Below, piece after piece: positions 1 to 12,310 of a DNA stretch of 64,000 nt. Made by a program: the position numbers and the translations under genes. The DNA is taken from the NCBI RefSeq assembly GCF_032854445.1, contig NC_088302.1, positions 24,379,788 to 24,443,787 on the forward strand, in the 5' to 3' direction. Below the pieces are notes generated by a model. That model was not told the origin of the DNA and did no database searches. It was given only the letters and a program-made list of their open reading frames with translations. Each line of letters opens with the position of its first letter. The first letter of the stretch is position 1. The DNA is from Liolophura sinensis (taxonomy: Eukaryota > Mollusca > Polyplacophora > Chitonida > Chitonidae).

Positions 1-1559
1 TAAATAAATATGTAACTTTTCTTTTAAATGCTTAAATAGTAGCAACATGATGTTAATGGGTGCCCCTTAATGCATTGATTTTGATTTCAATTGATTAGAT
101 GTTAGATGTCAGTGATCTAGAATCAGTATATCTAAATGCTGCGTTGTGGTAGCTTACAGAACATGAACACAAGGCAAAGAAAAATCACTTTGGGGACTCT
201 TAAATCACAAGCAGCCACCAGATTTATGCAGAAACGCAATGCAAACAAAACTACAGCATAGGGAGTAAAACTAAAACTTACGATATATGTCAAAAATCTG
301 TCGATTATTGGACGGATAAACATGGTTTTTTTATTCTATTCTGCTTTTAATGGATACCATACTTTGGTTCAAAAAGTGTTTTTCTGGAGTGGAGAAGAGA
401 TGTAACGGCAGTTTTGAACTCTCGTTTCCGTCAAGGATATAACCCTACTTTAAATATAATTTTCCACTACACCTAAACGAACACCTAAACGAACACGTTG
501 AGAATTATACACCACTATAAATAACCTACCAATTTAAGGCACATAGTACTATAAAGATTGTAACATATTGAAATGTGCCCTCAGTACCTTGTACACAAAC
601 ATTCAGTTCTCCGATTTAGGAGAAAAAAGGAGAAGCAAAAATCCCTAGAAGACCCTGAATCCTCACCTGAAATGTAAGCAAAAGTAATATAGACCAAGAC
701 ATATATACTGTTACATTAATTACAGGGATAATCAGACATGGAGAAAAAAGTGTGCGAAACACTGGAGTGTAATTGGACTCCCGGGTAAGAGTGATCTGGC
801 GAGTAAGCCGTTTATCAGTATGCCGGCTTAGTTCATAGATGTGTTTAATTACACATTAAACAGAGCTAAGCTCAGAACAGTCGGCGTGTGCAAGTGAAGA
901 GAAACTAGTGCGTAGTTATGCGCTCGCTCTGGTCACCAGCCGCTCACGGGTATCTTAAGCGAGATTCTCAAGCACTTTTTTCTTTGTCCTTTGGTGACAG
1001 CAAAATTATTCTGCTAATGCTGCTTGCTTTCTATGAATCAATTCGCGGTCGTGCTGGCTGAATGCATGGTGGTAATTGACATAGACGACCCGCTCTCAGT
1101 TCCTTGCCGAGTTTACACAAGCAATAGTTAGTTTATTTGTCGAGGTTTGCTGTGAGAACAATGTACGTCTTATATATCTGCCATTGATTCATTACTGTGT
1201 TTTGTTTGTTGCCATAACACACACCTAACAGCCGTGAGAAAGTCCTTGAAGTTTGAAAAAAATTATAAATATTTTTAAAGTTTTCTTTTTTGAGAAAGTT
1301 TTGTAAAAACATGAATCAGTTTTGATCAAACGATCCCACAAAGGCTTATGTGCGTGTTTTGTGAGTTGTCATATGCTACTTGAGAAAGAAAAAAATACAT
1401 ATTGATATTTTGAAGATCTTTCTTTAACTTTAACGGTATGTAAGTCTTTCTTTAGTTGTCCTAAAAGCATTTGAATTTTTGACAACAATAATCCCTGTCC
1501 ATGTCGTTTCCACAGCAAACGAATATAACAATCTTACCGAAGACAAAACTGTCACTACT
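1..1559. other. Non-coding flank, no gene recognised
   Basis: AT-rich sequence with stops in all frames and no recognisable protein domain. Two things stand out. Positions 471-495 contain a short direct duplication of ACCTAAACGAAC. Positions about 270-490 resemble 3,810-4,090 and are listed separately. I see no other supported feature. Confidence 0.5.
270..490 (+). repeat. Diverged dispersed repeat, copy 1
   Basis: This stretch shares phrases in order with 3,810-4,090: TGCTTTTAATGGATACC matches GGCTTTTAATACATACC, then TTTTTCTGGAGTGGAGAAGA matches TTTTCTTGGGTGGAGAAGA, then CAGTTTTGAA, and finally CCGCTGCACCTCTACGA-like versus CCACTACACCTAAACGA-like endings. Copy 1 lacks about 45 bases present in copy 2 after the GAAGAGAT phrase. 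No open frame is shared, so it is a non-coding repeat of unknown family. Confidence 0.5.
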
Positions 1560-2125
1560 TAAAGTGCAATGCTCTCATGTGAGACAGAAAGGTATCAAAT
1601 ACGTTCTCATCTAAGCTAAAGGAGTCATTATCTCAAATACAGCGTCTCACCTAAGCTAAAACAGTCGCTGTCTCAAATACAACGGTGTGCAACAAAAATC
1701 TTGCATTTTAAATTGAACGTTACCATTGTTTTAAATACAACGTTCAATCAGTTCAATCGCTGTACGTCACATGTGAGAGTGTTGTGTTTAAGACAGTAGT
1801 CCATTTAGATGAGAGCGTTTCTCAAGTTATCCAAAGCCGTCACTTCTTCAAATACAACACTCTCATACGAGCTATAAGTCACTATTTCAAATACAACGAT
1901 CTCACCTGATCCAAAGTCATTGCTTCAAATGCAACGGTTCCACCCGAGTCAGAACAGTCACTATCTCAAATAAAACGTTAATACTTTATCCAAAACAGCC
2001 ACTATCTCAAATACAGCGTTCTCATCGGAGCCAGACTAGCCCGTGTTTTCAAAAGCCTTAATCTCGCCTGTGCCAGAACACTTACTGTTTCCAGTATAGC
2101 ACTCTCACCCGAGCCAGAACAAAAG
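1560..2125 (+). repeat. Degenerate ~38-bp minisatellite
   Basis: A loose unit recurs about a dozen times: a phrase close to CAGTCACTATCTCAAATACA, then ACGTTCTCACC, then a GAGCCAAAAC-like link to the next unit. Examples start near 1,625, 1,664, 1,870, 1,910, 1,950, 1,995 and 2,090. Units differ at many positions and two stretches are interrupted, so the array is old. There is no coding frame through it. Confidence 0.65.
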
Positions 2126-3163
2126 AAAAAAGAAATAGCCGACGTGGGCCCACATGCTGAGACGCATGTCCAAAAACACCATTTTTGTTAGTACGAGCCC
2201 GAGATCAACAACAACAACAACAATGCCGTTGATGACATTATCTCATTCCTTCAAACCTTCTGGTCCACACGTAGACAGACTTGTGGTGACCAGACAGGTA
2301 AAAAATCGTTGCAAGAACTTATTAAACATTTGGGCGGGAATAAATGCTGGGTTGATCAATCATATTCTCTTATCTCTCTATGTATATACCACCAGGTAAA
2401 GAAGGATGGGAAAAATCTCCATCTATCGCTAAGAGACTTCCTGATATCTCAATATATATTCACAGTGATGAGATTGGGTTAGCTTTTCTTAGCTCAGTCG
2501 CGATGATAGGCACGTTGTTTATTACACACAGACGTTAAACACGTGGCAGATCCTATACCACAGCTGAAAACATGCAGAAATGTTGTCTGGGAGCTATCAG
2601 AGAACACTGCGAGTTTCCTCCTTAAAGCTCTGCTGCTCAGTAAAAAATGTCGTGCGGTAATTTAATTCTTGTAAACATAGGTTTCTAATGGTGCCCAAAA
2701 CAGTTCTTGCTAGGTAGGCCTAATGCAATAAGCACATCCCTATGTAAAGAATGATCGAATCACACTGGTTGCTGTTCGCATACATGAAACGTCATTAAGC
2801 TCCGCAGAGTTACGCATAACCAATATACATGCAGGCTTCATATGGGGCCTGTACTGCGTTTATCTTTAAATAGACTGCTACGCAAACCTATGGTATTTTT
2901 TCTTTCCATCATCACCTTAAAATAAAATTTTATTGATTGCAAACATCTAACCTGTTTCCTTGTTTCTTGTCTCCGTTGACCCAACATTAATGTTCATTGC
3001 AAATAACTGATTTAGCGAAAAATACCGAGAAACAAGTTATTTAATGAACAGCTCCAATGATTAATAAATCAGTATACAAGTAAATGCTTGAACCAATCGT
3101 GGGCAAACAAGGGATACGCAAATCATCAGATGAAACAGCTCACCTATCTACTCGTTGACGCAC

Positions 3164-3185
3164 CAATCAATCAATCAATCAATCA
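3164..3185 (+). repeat. (CAAT)n short microsatellite
   Basis: Five and a half perfect copies of CAAT, followed by an interrupted copy (CACGGAATCAATC). Confidence 0.85.
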
Positions 3186-3809
3186 CGGAATCAATCTAGA
3201 ACTCACGCAATAAAAACCAATCAGTTTTTATCAATTCATGTGTTCAAAGGTCGTTTGTCTAGTTAACGAATTAATAAATGTTTTAACTTTTCAATCAGTT
3301 GATTAGCTAATTATTCACAGAGAGGGCTCCCACCAGTAGAAACACAGATCGAGTAAAGATATACATATAGAGCTGCTTCAAAAACGTCGTCCTCCGGATG
3401 TTCTTGTAACCCACAGCTGGTCAGTCTAGAAGAGTCCAGAAGAATGAACTCTGAACTATAAATGATCGACTCAGGGGATCTGTCTTGTAGGCTATCCCCT
3501 TACTTTGTGACCACAGAGCTATTAACCTCCGTAATGTGTGTAACAGGTCCGCGGAAATGCCTAATGTTCTCTAACAGACAGACATAGGTACGTTCTGCTG
3601 AAACATCCTATACACTTGAAGCTGTAACATGGCGAGATTCGACAGACGTGCCAAACCATGTACTAACAACACGTTGAGCTGAACCCGGAAACTTGGTCCA
3701 TATAACTATGGTGTAGAATAACATATGTCCACGATGTGTGTAATATACACGTGCAATAAAAGCATGCCCTGAAATAACGCGGTTAATGATTTGGAAAATT
3801 TATGGTGCC

Positions 3810-4090
3810 ACATCTTTAATCAGGTGGTATGTGAAACTGGTTATAAAAAGTACTAGCGAGTAAAACCAAAGATAATGACATACTTTCTTTAATTCTATCA
3901 GGCTTTTAATACATACCCTATTTAAGTTAAGAAAGAGTTTCTTTTCTTGGGTGGAGAAGAGATACAAGAGAAAATAAGAACCATTTTCGATTGCTACATC
4001 GTTCTGGTCCAACTACAGTTTTGAAATTCCATTCTCATAAGGAATATTTTCTTTCCTATTTTAGATAATCTTTTCCGCTGCACCTCTACG
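3810..4090 (+). repeat. Diverged dispersed repeat, copy 2
   Basis: Partner of 270-490, same orientation. The shared blocks are the CTTTTAAT-ATACC phrase, the GTGGAGAAGAGAT phrase and the CAGTTTTGAA phrase, ending at a CACCTCTACGA-like string. Non-coding; family unknown. Confidence 0.5.
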
Positions 4091-4656
4091 AGGAGAGTCA
4101 GTACCAGTTTTTAAAATGACAATAAGAGAAATGTATTAAATTACTCATAGATTCACTTCTGTCTCTGTTTGCAAAATTGATTTGCGAACGAACCTGTCTA
4201 TGACAATTAAAACTTAACGACAATATATTCGCTAAAATACAGCAATGGGGCATCCATGAGGATTCCAAAAATCGGAAATTTAGGGTTACGTTTTGCGGCG
4301 ATTGCTTATTGTTTGTTTGCTTGAGGTCTGTGTGGCTTTTAAGGTTTGTGTCTTTGTAGCAGGCCTACCCCTTGAGGTTATACTAAAGACAGCTGCCACG
4401 ATGTCCCAAGAAGTTAAAGCACACTGCAAATATTAACGATGTATGACAAAAAGACACACAATAATGCCCGGCTGTTTTTATTTGAACGCAGATGTTTTAT
4501 CCATAAACCCATTACATTTGTCTGGTGGGGCATACGATTATGTTTAAACATAGGCTGGCATCCTTTTTATAACACTGGACTTTTTAGGAAATCATTCCTA
4601 CGTTTTCTCCAAAACATTGGTGTTTTCTTTCAGAGGCATTTAGGAATTGGGATGGT

Positions 4657-4760
4657 ATAGATTGACAGAGGCATTACTTATGGATAACAATTCCTGGATT
4701 TATTATAAATCCAATAAATCCAGGAACTGTTATCCATAAGTAATGCCTCTGTCAATCTAT
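4657..4760. repeat. Near-perfect 48-bp inverted repeat (hairpin)
   Basis: The left arm (4,657-4,704) begins ATAGATTGACAGAGGCATTA and the right arm (4,713-4,760) is its reverse complement with one mismatch in 48 positions. The loop is only 8 nt (4,705-4,712, ATAAATCC). The 11-mer ATTGGTGTTTT occurs on both sides, about 30 bases before the left arm and immediately at the end of the right arm, which might be a relic of target duplication. A foldback element, a palindromic MITE or a template-switch product are all possible. There is no open frame, so it cannot encode its own mobility. Confidence 0.95.
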
Positions 4761-7700
4761 TGGTGTTTTATAGAAAACATCAAAAAAAAGCATATGCCTA
4801 TGAGATTTTGCTGTGTATATGTAGTGACAATGTGGTGCCATTTTGAAAGAAAGTGCAATTGATTATTTCATCTATTGAAAAAAATTTTTTGAACAGTTTG
4901 TAAAGAGTCAGTGGTCTTTTTTACCATTTTATTGTTCGTGAAGCGAAGGAGGTACAAGATTGTTCCAGGCAATCTCCTGAGTTCCACAGGCCAGAGAGCC
5001 TGTCCAATACATGAAGCTTAGGGGAAGTTCGGTGAGCTGTAGACCTACATTTGGACACCTGGAGACTGGACCATGACCTGCTAATGTATTTGGCGGAATG
5101 TGTGTGAGGCCTTCATCTCTAGTTGGAATACAATGACTGAGAGTGTGTGCATTTTAAACTATATTCTTCAGTTGAGACTTCATTAATGCACCGCATGATG
5201 GTAGTCGAAAACAGATACCGAATATGAGGGTTCAAATCCTGGGTCAAGGTATATTTAAAAATCATTGTTACTGAGGTATTAATAATTTCTTACCATGGCA
5301 CTCAGGTAATAAGCCACACGAATACTTTGTTTCTCTAAAACGTCGTTTTGAGATATTGCCTTGTGATTATTGACCCGAAACGTCCACTTTGACGTCTGGA
5401 ATACGAATATTTTTTTCCAAATATAGAATGAGATCACTAAATGCCTGATAAGGCTATTTTGGATAGAGCTGTAATTTCGCACGTAATTCGCGGCATATAA
5501 TCAGAATTAAACACAACTGTGAATCTTATCGCGCTGTAGGTCTGCACTACTTTGCACGATGCCTGGTCAACAATAATACAGTTTTGTAGTCATGGAAAAC
5601 TTAACCGAATTAAAATGGAGATGTTTGTTCGAGTGTCCTTGATATGCAAAGTTTCTTATTAAAGCCTTGTTGGGTCCTTATGTGATTGTCGTGTTCATAT
5701 TATGGATGGCAACTTGATTGGTGTTTGTAATTCACTCAGTTATTGGTATGTTTTTTATTTAATATATGTCAGATATTTTGCGGCATACTGTAATTTCGAC
5801 CGGTGATAATTCCCGATATTTCTAGCAATGCAGCTTAGTATCATCGTATAGTAAGCAATCCCCGTCTTTCAATGGAGGACAATTTCCTTCAAAAAATACG
5901 CCTATTTGTTGTTTGTAATGGAATCTGCAAGGCAATTAGTTGATGCTTTGGAATCACGTGCATTACTCTTTGAAACTAATATCGGCTCTAACGGCGTATT
6001 TTTTTGATACATTGTTGTCCTGATTAATATTATTTTTTTTCTTTTGCCTTTTATTTTCTATTAACTTCACTCTGATAGCGCCTCAATCGAAATTTATTTT
6101 TGAAATAAGAAAAATATAAATAATTAGAATCAAAGTCTATATAAAATACAGATGAAGAGATAGACCATGAGCACAGACTGTGTGCAAATAGAGCTGAATT
6201 ACATTATATATTCATTTGATTGGTGGTGGGCATTATAGTGGAAGGAAACCTGGGCAGGGCACAGGGGGAAACCCCACGACCATGTTGGCCTGCCAAACAC
6301 TGATCTTTATGTCTGTATAAAAACATGGTATAAAGTATGGCGGTCTTAAGCGTGTGAAAGCTCAGTCGATCAGGCCTTGGTAATTTAAAGGAGATGAAAA
6401 CATAAAAATGATGCCAAAATCAGATGAAAAGAGAAAAAAATAAAAAAAGAGATAAAATAGACTTATTTGCAAAATATTATCTTTAATATTTTTTTGGATT
6501 TTTTTTTTTATGAAAAAAGGGTTTTTTCAAAATGTTTTTCTATGGTTGGTATCTGGGACCAACTTTTGGTATTAATCCTTGTGGCATAATAATGTTCAAA
6601 ATAAGGATGTGATACTTGTCTAATAAATTTATTTGAATGTAAATTTCTTGTTTATATCGAAACATATGCATTTAACCTAAATTATGATCATATTTATGAA
6701 GATATTAAAATATAAATATGATCCAAATTGAGATTTAATACATCTGTTAGCTGAAAAGAAAAAATTCTAGTGCAAAAATATTTATTAAACCCGTGTTACA
6801 TCCTCATTTATAACATTATTAAACAAAAACTATAAATACCAATAGGTGGTCCCAAATATCCACCATACAAAAATTCCTTTCAAGTGTCTTTTCCTCCTTA
6901 AGGAAAAATCGAAAAATTACTGAAGACCACATTTAGGAAAATCTTTTCGCACTCTTTCAACTGAACTTTATGTCATGTTTATGTTTTCTCCACTTTTTAA
7001 GTCTCAGGCTCTAATTCATCTCTCTCTGACCTTGCCACGGTATGTCAGGTGGTTTGTCAGGGAGTTTTCTCTGGGCATTATATCTTATATCTGGCTTACT
7101 TCATGTCGCCATATCAATGAAAAATTCTTAAGCAAGGCGTTAAAGAACGACTGAAACAAATAAATATTTGGATCTAGCGATATATACGTGCAGATACATA
7201 TTTTTTTGTGAAAGAGTCTCAAATGCCTATAATATCAAAATATTTGAACATTGTTTACAGCTATTTGCCCGGGAAGTTTTACCGCCAAGACACTGGCCCA
7301 CTGTCACAAAACTTTGTAAATCAGGTTTCTCGTAGTTTTCGGGGAAAACGAAATAAGTTCCGTGTATCTGAATAAGTTCTGTTGCTGGAAGATTCATGGG
7401 AGAATGTTGGAGGCGATATGAATGCACGCAGTAGAAGTTTGGCAGGGCTGTTGTCCAAGGGCCATAGCGGAGGGAAATATTTGGAACTAGACTGAATATG
7501 TAAATTCCGAGAGGTGGAGAGACATTTTGTCCACAGAGACTTTAATTCCCATTATCCTAAAATACATTATCCTAATCCAGTTAATGTTATAAAACTTCTT
7601 TCAGCAAGCTGTCTCATGAGCTGACACCACGATGATAAGAAACAGTAAAGTGTCATTTTTTATTGGACAAACTGATGTCTTTACATCAGCATCTGACCAA

Positions 7701-9735
7701 TCAAATGTGGGATCGTGAGATTCAAGTTTGAAACTATGGAATGTGTGGCGTAACTTTCATCGAGACTCCTTATAATGGGAAACAATTATAAAATGTAAAA
7801 ATGTAAAATGTGTCTTTCTCAGTGATGATGGGAATGTCTATCTTATATTAGAATGACGAGGAGAGACAGAGCGTAAAATGCCAGGACACCTGAAGCGACC
7901 ATTTCAGGTGCCTAGGCAAAACATATGCCGTCCTTGTCCAATTTCCTACATGAAATAAATGGTCCTTTTCAAGGAGATGAGGCCAATCCCGAAAAACGGG
8001 AACACAGCGGGATAAAAAAGATTTCAGCTTATTTTGACATCTGTATTGTTGCATGGATTGCAGAAAACAAAAGTCACGAAACATGAAAACATGAAAGTAA
8101 GAGCAATGAATTGTTTTGTCTTCTGTCTATTTCGAACAAGGGAAATTTGAAACACAGGCGTAAACGTCGATTGTTTGCATGTGACACTCATTGAAATTAG
8201 TCTTGTGGCTGTAGCAGAAATTGTGGCAAAAACTCAGGACGCAAGAACCAGATGTTACAAAATAAAGTTCATTTAATACATTTCACATGATTGATGACAG
8301 GTTCTCTTTCATCAGAGGAGACGAACCTTTATTTGGCTTTTAGCCGCTTATTGACTATGCGTATTATGGAATTCAGATGTTATGAATTGGTCGACAGCTG
8401 CTTGACACCGGCTGGCATGGCTGATAGCTGAAAAAGCTTTAACCAGCCATGCATGTGACTTAATATATCGCCTGGCTCGAACGAGGGAAGTGTGTTATGA
8501 AATGCTTCCGTAACATGTTAGCTCTGCTGGTCGCCGAGTATGGTCTCTGCTGGTAATGGCGGCCATTTTTGTACATGACTAGGGAAATGGTCATTTATTA
8601 TTTATTGGTATTTATTTTATTTTCCTACCGGTATGCTAACACCCAGGAGTGTTGCTACCATTGATAGAATTTGTATTCAATTTATTGAAACAAAGGTTAT
8701 GAACTCTTGATTTTGGATTTTTCACGTTTATGAGGGTATTTGATGGTGAATTGAAGTTTTTATGGCGTATATCTCCGAATGTCTGCCAGATACACCGGAG
8801 GACGATCTTATTGTGTCTGGGTTGTTCATCTGTAGCACACTGAAGCCTGTCACCAAGTCGTCTTTGGAACTAACGAGATTCAAAGTTAATGTATAAATTA
8901 ATGTTAATGACTAACCCAAAATAGGTTCTAATCTTAAAACGAAAAAATGGCCTGCTCTACGTGAAGCGAAAAGCCGTAAGCAATCGAACACGGAAACCTA
9001 ACTTAGAGACTTGTAACGAGCTGTAGCCTACTCACTTTGTGCCACTCTCAGATCAATACACACTTGTATAAGAACTGGGGTGGGCGCGTGTCCAAGCGTC
9101 ACCAAGAAAACTACAAATCTCGTCGTTTCTCGACCTTCTACTTCACGGTATGCTTCCCGTTGTGTAACTGGCTGGTCGAAGAACGGGCGTGACGCCTGAA
9201 AAGGGGCACAAGTCGCATTCCTCTGTGAGCTGTGTATCGAGATACAAACAAATGGCCTTAGAGCGTTCCAAAATCGAACTGCAAAAGTAATTCCTCTACA
9301 AAGGCCATTTGGGTGAAGTAAATTTATGGTTGGACGTCAATATGGTTAGCTGTGTTAACCACGCTGAAATTTTCCATATCTTTCTTATTTTTTCTTCAGA
9401 TTCATTCAAGCTCCTAGTGGTTACCACAATAGAAATAAGATCAGTTCGTTATAACGATAGCCCCTTATATGTCCTTGAATCCAAGAAACAAGTTAAAAAA
9501 CCCAGAGATATGCCTAAATTGATATTGCGAACTTTTTTCATCGACGCAAAACTTTCTCTTAAACCTTCTTGCCAAGCTTTTTTAGGTAGTTATACACGTG
9601 CTGTAAGCTATTTTCATATTGGAGTTGTGTAGAAAATTTGAAATAGGTCAACATCACCAACACGAACAAGGTAAATCGACAAGTGGGCTTTCGCCATTAT
9701 GTAGACGCATCCAACCCACACCCACAACCACTCAC
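4761..9735. other. Non-coding region, no gene recognised
   Basis: AT-rich with short frames only. It contains one decayed SINE piece at 6,215-6,300. A promoter-like B-box string (GGTTCAAATCC, 5,229-5,239) lacks a foldable tRNA around it. The plus-strand 107-residue frame at 9,309-9,632 matches no family I know and has unremarkable composition. Confidence 0.45.
6215..6300 (-). repeat. Decayed fragment of the TTTTACGCCG SINE
   Basis: The phrases GGCATTATAGTGGAAGGAAA, CCTGGGCAGGGCACAGGGGG and CCCCACGACCATGTTGGCC match, with several changes, the inner part of the same SINE seen clearly at 49,652-49,886 and 57,807-58,071, here reversed. Both ends are lost. It is the oldest-looking copy in the window. 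Confidence 0.65.
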
Positions 9736-9885
9736 CACTGTAAGGATTATGGAAGTGTGCCCAAAAATTACAGTCGTCGAAATACGCACTGTGAGGAGTA
9801 TGATGTGTTCGTAAATACCAATCGATGAAACACTCACTGTGAGGAGAATGGAAGTGCGTTCGAAAACAGTTGGGTGCTGAAACCA
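9736..9885 (+). repeat. Three degenerate ~50-bp tandem copies
   Basis: CACTGTAAGGATTATGG (9,736), CACTGTGAGGAGTATGA (9,787) and CACTGTGAGGAGAATGG (9,835) start successive copies, with periods of 51 and 48. Each copy runs through a GTTCG/GTCGTCG phrase to GAAA. The overlapping short frames on both strands here are by-products of this repeat. Confidence 0.75.
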
Positions 9886-11820
9886 GCGAAGGAAAGACAA
9901 AAAACTTGAAACAAAGAAAAGGACAGGTTTTCAGAGCATTTTCAACTAACAACGTCGTCAAATGTGCTATTTTTTTAAGACTAATATGTTTAAGCTATAA
10001 ATATTCTTCTGCTTAAAGTGCCTTACAATACCTTCCAAAATATACTGCTTAAAAACGAAGACACCGTGCTTTCAGTTCGCTAAATTAGCCTTAATATAAC
10101 TTTAAAAATAATTGGTAAAAATTTCGCTTGATCTAACACACACTAGCCCTTGGCGTGGAACAGAATAATTCCGAAGGTCTGTCCACGTTGTGATAATGTG
10201 TGAAAGCTTACTGGCACTTTACTGCAGCGGAGCCATCTTTGGTAGTATATACACTGAACCTCAGTTTGTAGATCAGAAAACACTGTTATCTTTACCTCAA
10301 CCATGTACTGCTCTGCTACCATATAAAATGTAACAGACACATTTCTAAACAGTTATCCAGGTTATTTTTGTTGTATAGCTGCATTACACTTGTGCCCTGC
10401 TGGATTTTTTTTAGTGCAATAAAACTTAAAACTTTTATATTTACCCTTCTTTTTGAATAAACTGTTTGCTATGCACTGGAGATTAATTCCAAGGGATTCC
10501 ACAAAACTTTCATTTTTTTTCCCTAAATTTGGGTTTAGTTGTAACAATAGATACGGACAAATTGGCGATTATTTCGCTTTAAAGTAGACTTTCCAGGGAT
10601 ACAAAATTAATGTGTTCTAAGGTACACTATAGCTTGACGTTGAACCATTTCTTTCAGAATGTTTATCTATGACGATTGCGAATCTGAATGAGAGGTTTCT
10701 GACGCTCAGTCGATCTAGAATACTTGTCAGCGATCTTCTGCCATGTCTGCAGCAATTCTGATGAGCATCTTTTTGTACAAGTCATAGTGGTTTAGACGGC
10801 ACGGTAATGCTACGGTATTGAAAACAGCAACAAAAAACAGACTCAGTGACTCAATATTACAATGTAAACAATGCTTTATATATAAAATGAGACGTACAGT
10901 TTTACAGACAGTTCAACAACAACAACATAAAAAACATACACATCAGTATTACCGGTCTTTAAAAGTTTCCAGTTCACCTTTGCATCCCAAGGAACGTATA
11001 TTCCAGGAGATCCAACGTAAAGACCATGGGATAAACACACACTTCACACAAGTCACAAATTGTCCTAGTCAGGTACTTCGCTAGTTTAGCGAACGCGAAC
11101 ACAGTACACAGGTTACACAGAACTGGAACAGTCAAGCCTTTGAATGACGTCACACCCGCAGAGCACAACACAGGGTAAATCCAGGCATGGAGGTATAATC
11201 CACTTTAGAATAGTCACAGCTCCCGCATAAACTCACAAACGAGCCGTTCAGAGACGTAGAGTAATGTCACCTTGTGGCAGAACGAACGTCCTTTGCAAAA
11301 CTGAAAACTTCAGTTTAGAGTCCGTGACGACCTTGTCGGTCAGGTGAGGTCAGCGTGTTAAACAAATTACAGTCAAAACTGTATAATCATGATAAAGATC
11401 CGAACACCAATAAACGTGACTTCCGCAGAAATTCACTTAAACCAGACATCAGTACAACTGTGGTACACAAACGGTGCCGGCATAGAAATCTGTCCTCCCA
11501 AACGAAACTGGCATCACCAGCTCATATCAATATAATGGACTCGATACGAGAGCGTCGCACACTCTCCTGGCTCTCAGTGGATGCAACAAAAAATACCTCC
11601 TCTCTGCACAGAAAACACGGCTTATATACGTTCCAGGTGGATTCAACTATTCTTAAACACAGAATTAACAGCCAATGAAATAAACGAAGCATTGAACAAG
11701 GTGCTTTCGATCCGGTCCGCGCTGTAGACATATAACAGGGCCTGTTATGCTTCCACAAAATCACCTTCTCTGATTAAAAACGGTGCATTTTCCGTAATTA
11801 CCAAACAGATATACTAACAA
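9886..11820. other. Non-coding region, possible decayed LTR at its right end
   Basis: There is no gene. From about 10,950 to 11,800 the base composition rises in GC. The minus strand contains a TATATAAG box at about 11,621-11,628 followed by a CCGTGTTTTCTGTGCAGAG-like start region, which is the kind of arrangement seen in an LTR. No second LTR copy, primer binding site or polymerase frame is visible, so this remains a suggestion. Confidence 0.3.
11621..11628 (-). promoter_or_regulatory. TATA-box candidate (TATATAAG)
   Basis: A canonical TATATAAG reads on the minus strand, inside a relatively GC-rich stretch with no adjacent coding frame. It could be the promoter of a decayed LTR. A chance match is also plausible in AT-rich DNA. 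Confidence 0.25.
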
Positions 11821-11923
11821 CGGCGATACCTTGATTTTGAGGGCCGTTTATTCCACAGATACATAATTCCTCCCTACAACTTTATCCCCAACTATATCGG
11901 CGATACCTTGATTTTGAGGGCCG
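11821..11923 (+). repeat. Pair of perfect 26-bp direct repeats, 51 bp apart
   Basis: An identical 26-mer beginning CGGCGATACC and ending GAGGGCCG occurs at 11,821-11,846 and 11,898-11,923. Its ends CGGC and GCCG are complementary. The 51-base spacer (11,847-11,897) is unrelated. Known tyrosine-recombinase retrotransposons of the Ngaro type end in a repeat-spacer-repeat arrangement, and some carry an SGNH hydrolase gene. An SGNH relic lies 390 bases downstream, so a remnant of such an element is a reasonable inference. No recombinase or reverse transcriptase frame is present. Confidence 0.8.
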
Positions 11924-12291
11924 ATAAAACGTCCATGAAACCAACCTGCAAAAACATAGCACACGAAAACAATGTAACCACAAAAGTTGTTAACTGTAGT
12001 AATTAATAATATTTCTCCATTAACTAATCTGCCCTCTTATTTGTTGTTATTTATCTATTCTTATTAGTTGATATTTATTCTCTATTTATTTACAAATGTG
12101 TATATATCATACGAGGGCAGACCCTCTATCAATTTCTGATTGGTAGCTATACCATTAATTTGCTCCTAAGTATCTGTTTTATCAAATATCTTCTTGCTTA
12201 AGATATACATTATCTCATAAACAAAACCCCTTCGCAAATCAAAAATACAACTATCTTGTATATTTGTTTTCTCTATTTGTTTTCACAGGGG

Positions 12292-12308
12292 AAAAAAAAA
12301 AAAAAAAA
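12292..12308 (+). repeat. A17 run just upstream of the SGNH relic
   Basis: Seventeen A residues end two bases before the ATG of the hydrolase relic. The sequence TTCTCTATTTGTTTTCACAG immediately before it also looks like a pyrimidine tract with a 3' splice acceptor. Confidence 0.85.
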
Positions 12309-12310
12309 GG

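Larger units (their letters stand above)
2126..4656. other. Non-coding region, no gene recognised
   Basis: No frame of convincing length or composition. It holds a short CAAT run (3,164-3,185) and the second copy of a dispersed repeat (3,810-4,090). The 81-residue plus-strand frame at 2,154-2,399 has low-complexity Thr/Ser runs and no family resemblance. Confidence 0.45.

Noticed and set aside
3164-3185. CAAT run as a regulatory element
   Set aside because: A simple tetranucleotide repeat explains it fully.
5229-5239. GGTTCAAATCC as a tRNA or SINE B box
   Set aside because: No convincing A box, cloverleaf or SINE tail is present around it.
9309-9632. 107-codon plus-strand frame as a gene
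   Set aside because: No recognisable domain, no promoter or splice context, and lengths like this arise by chance in this much sequence.
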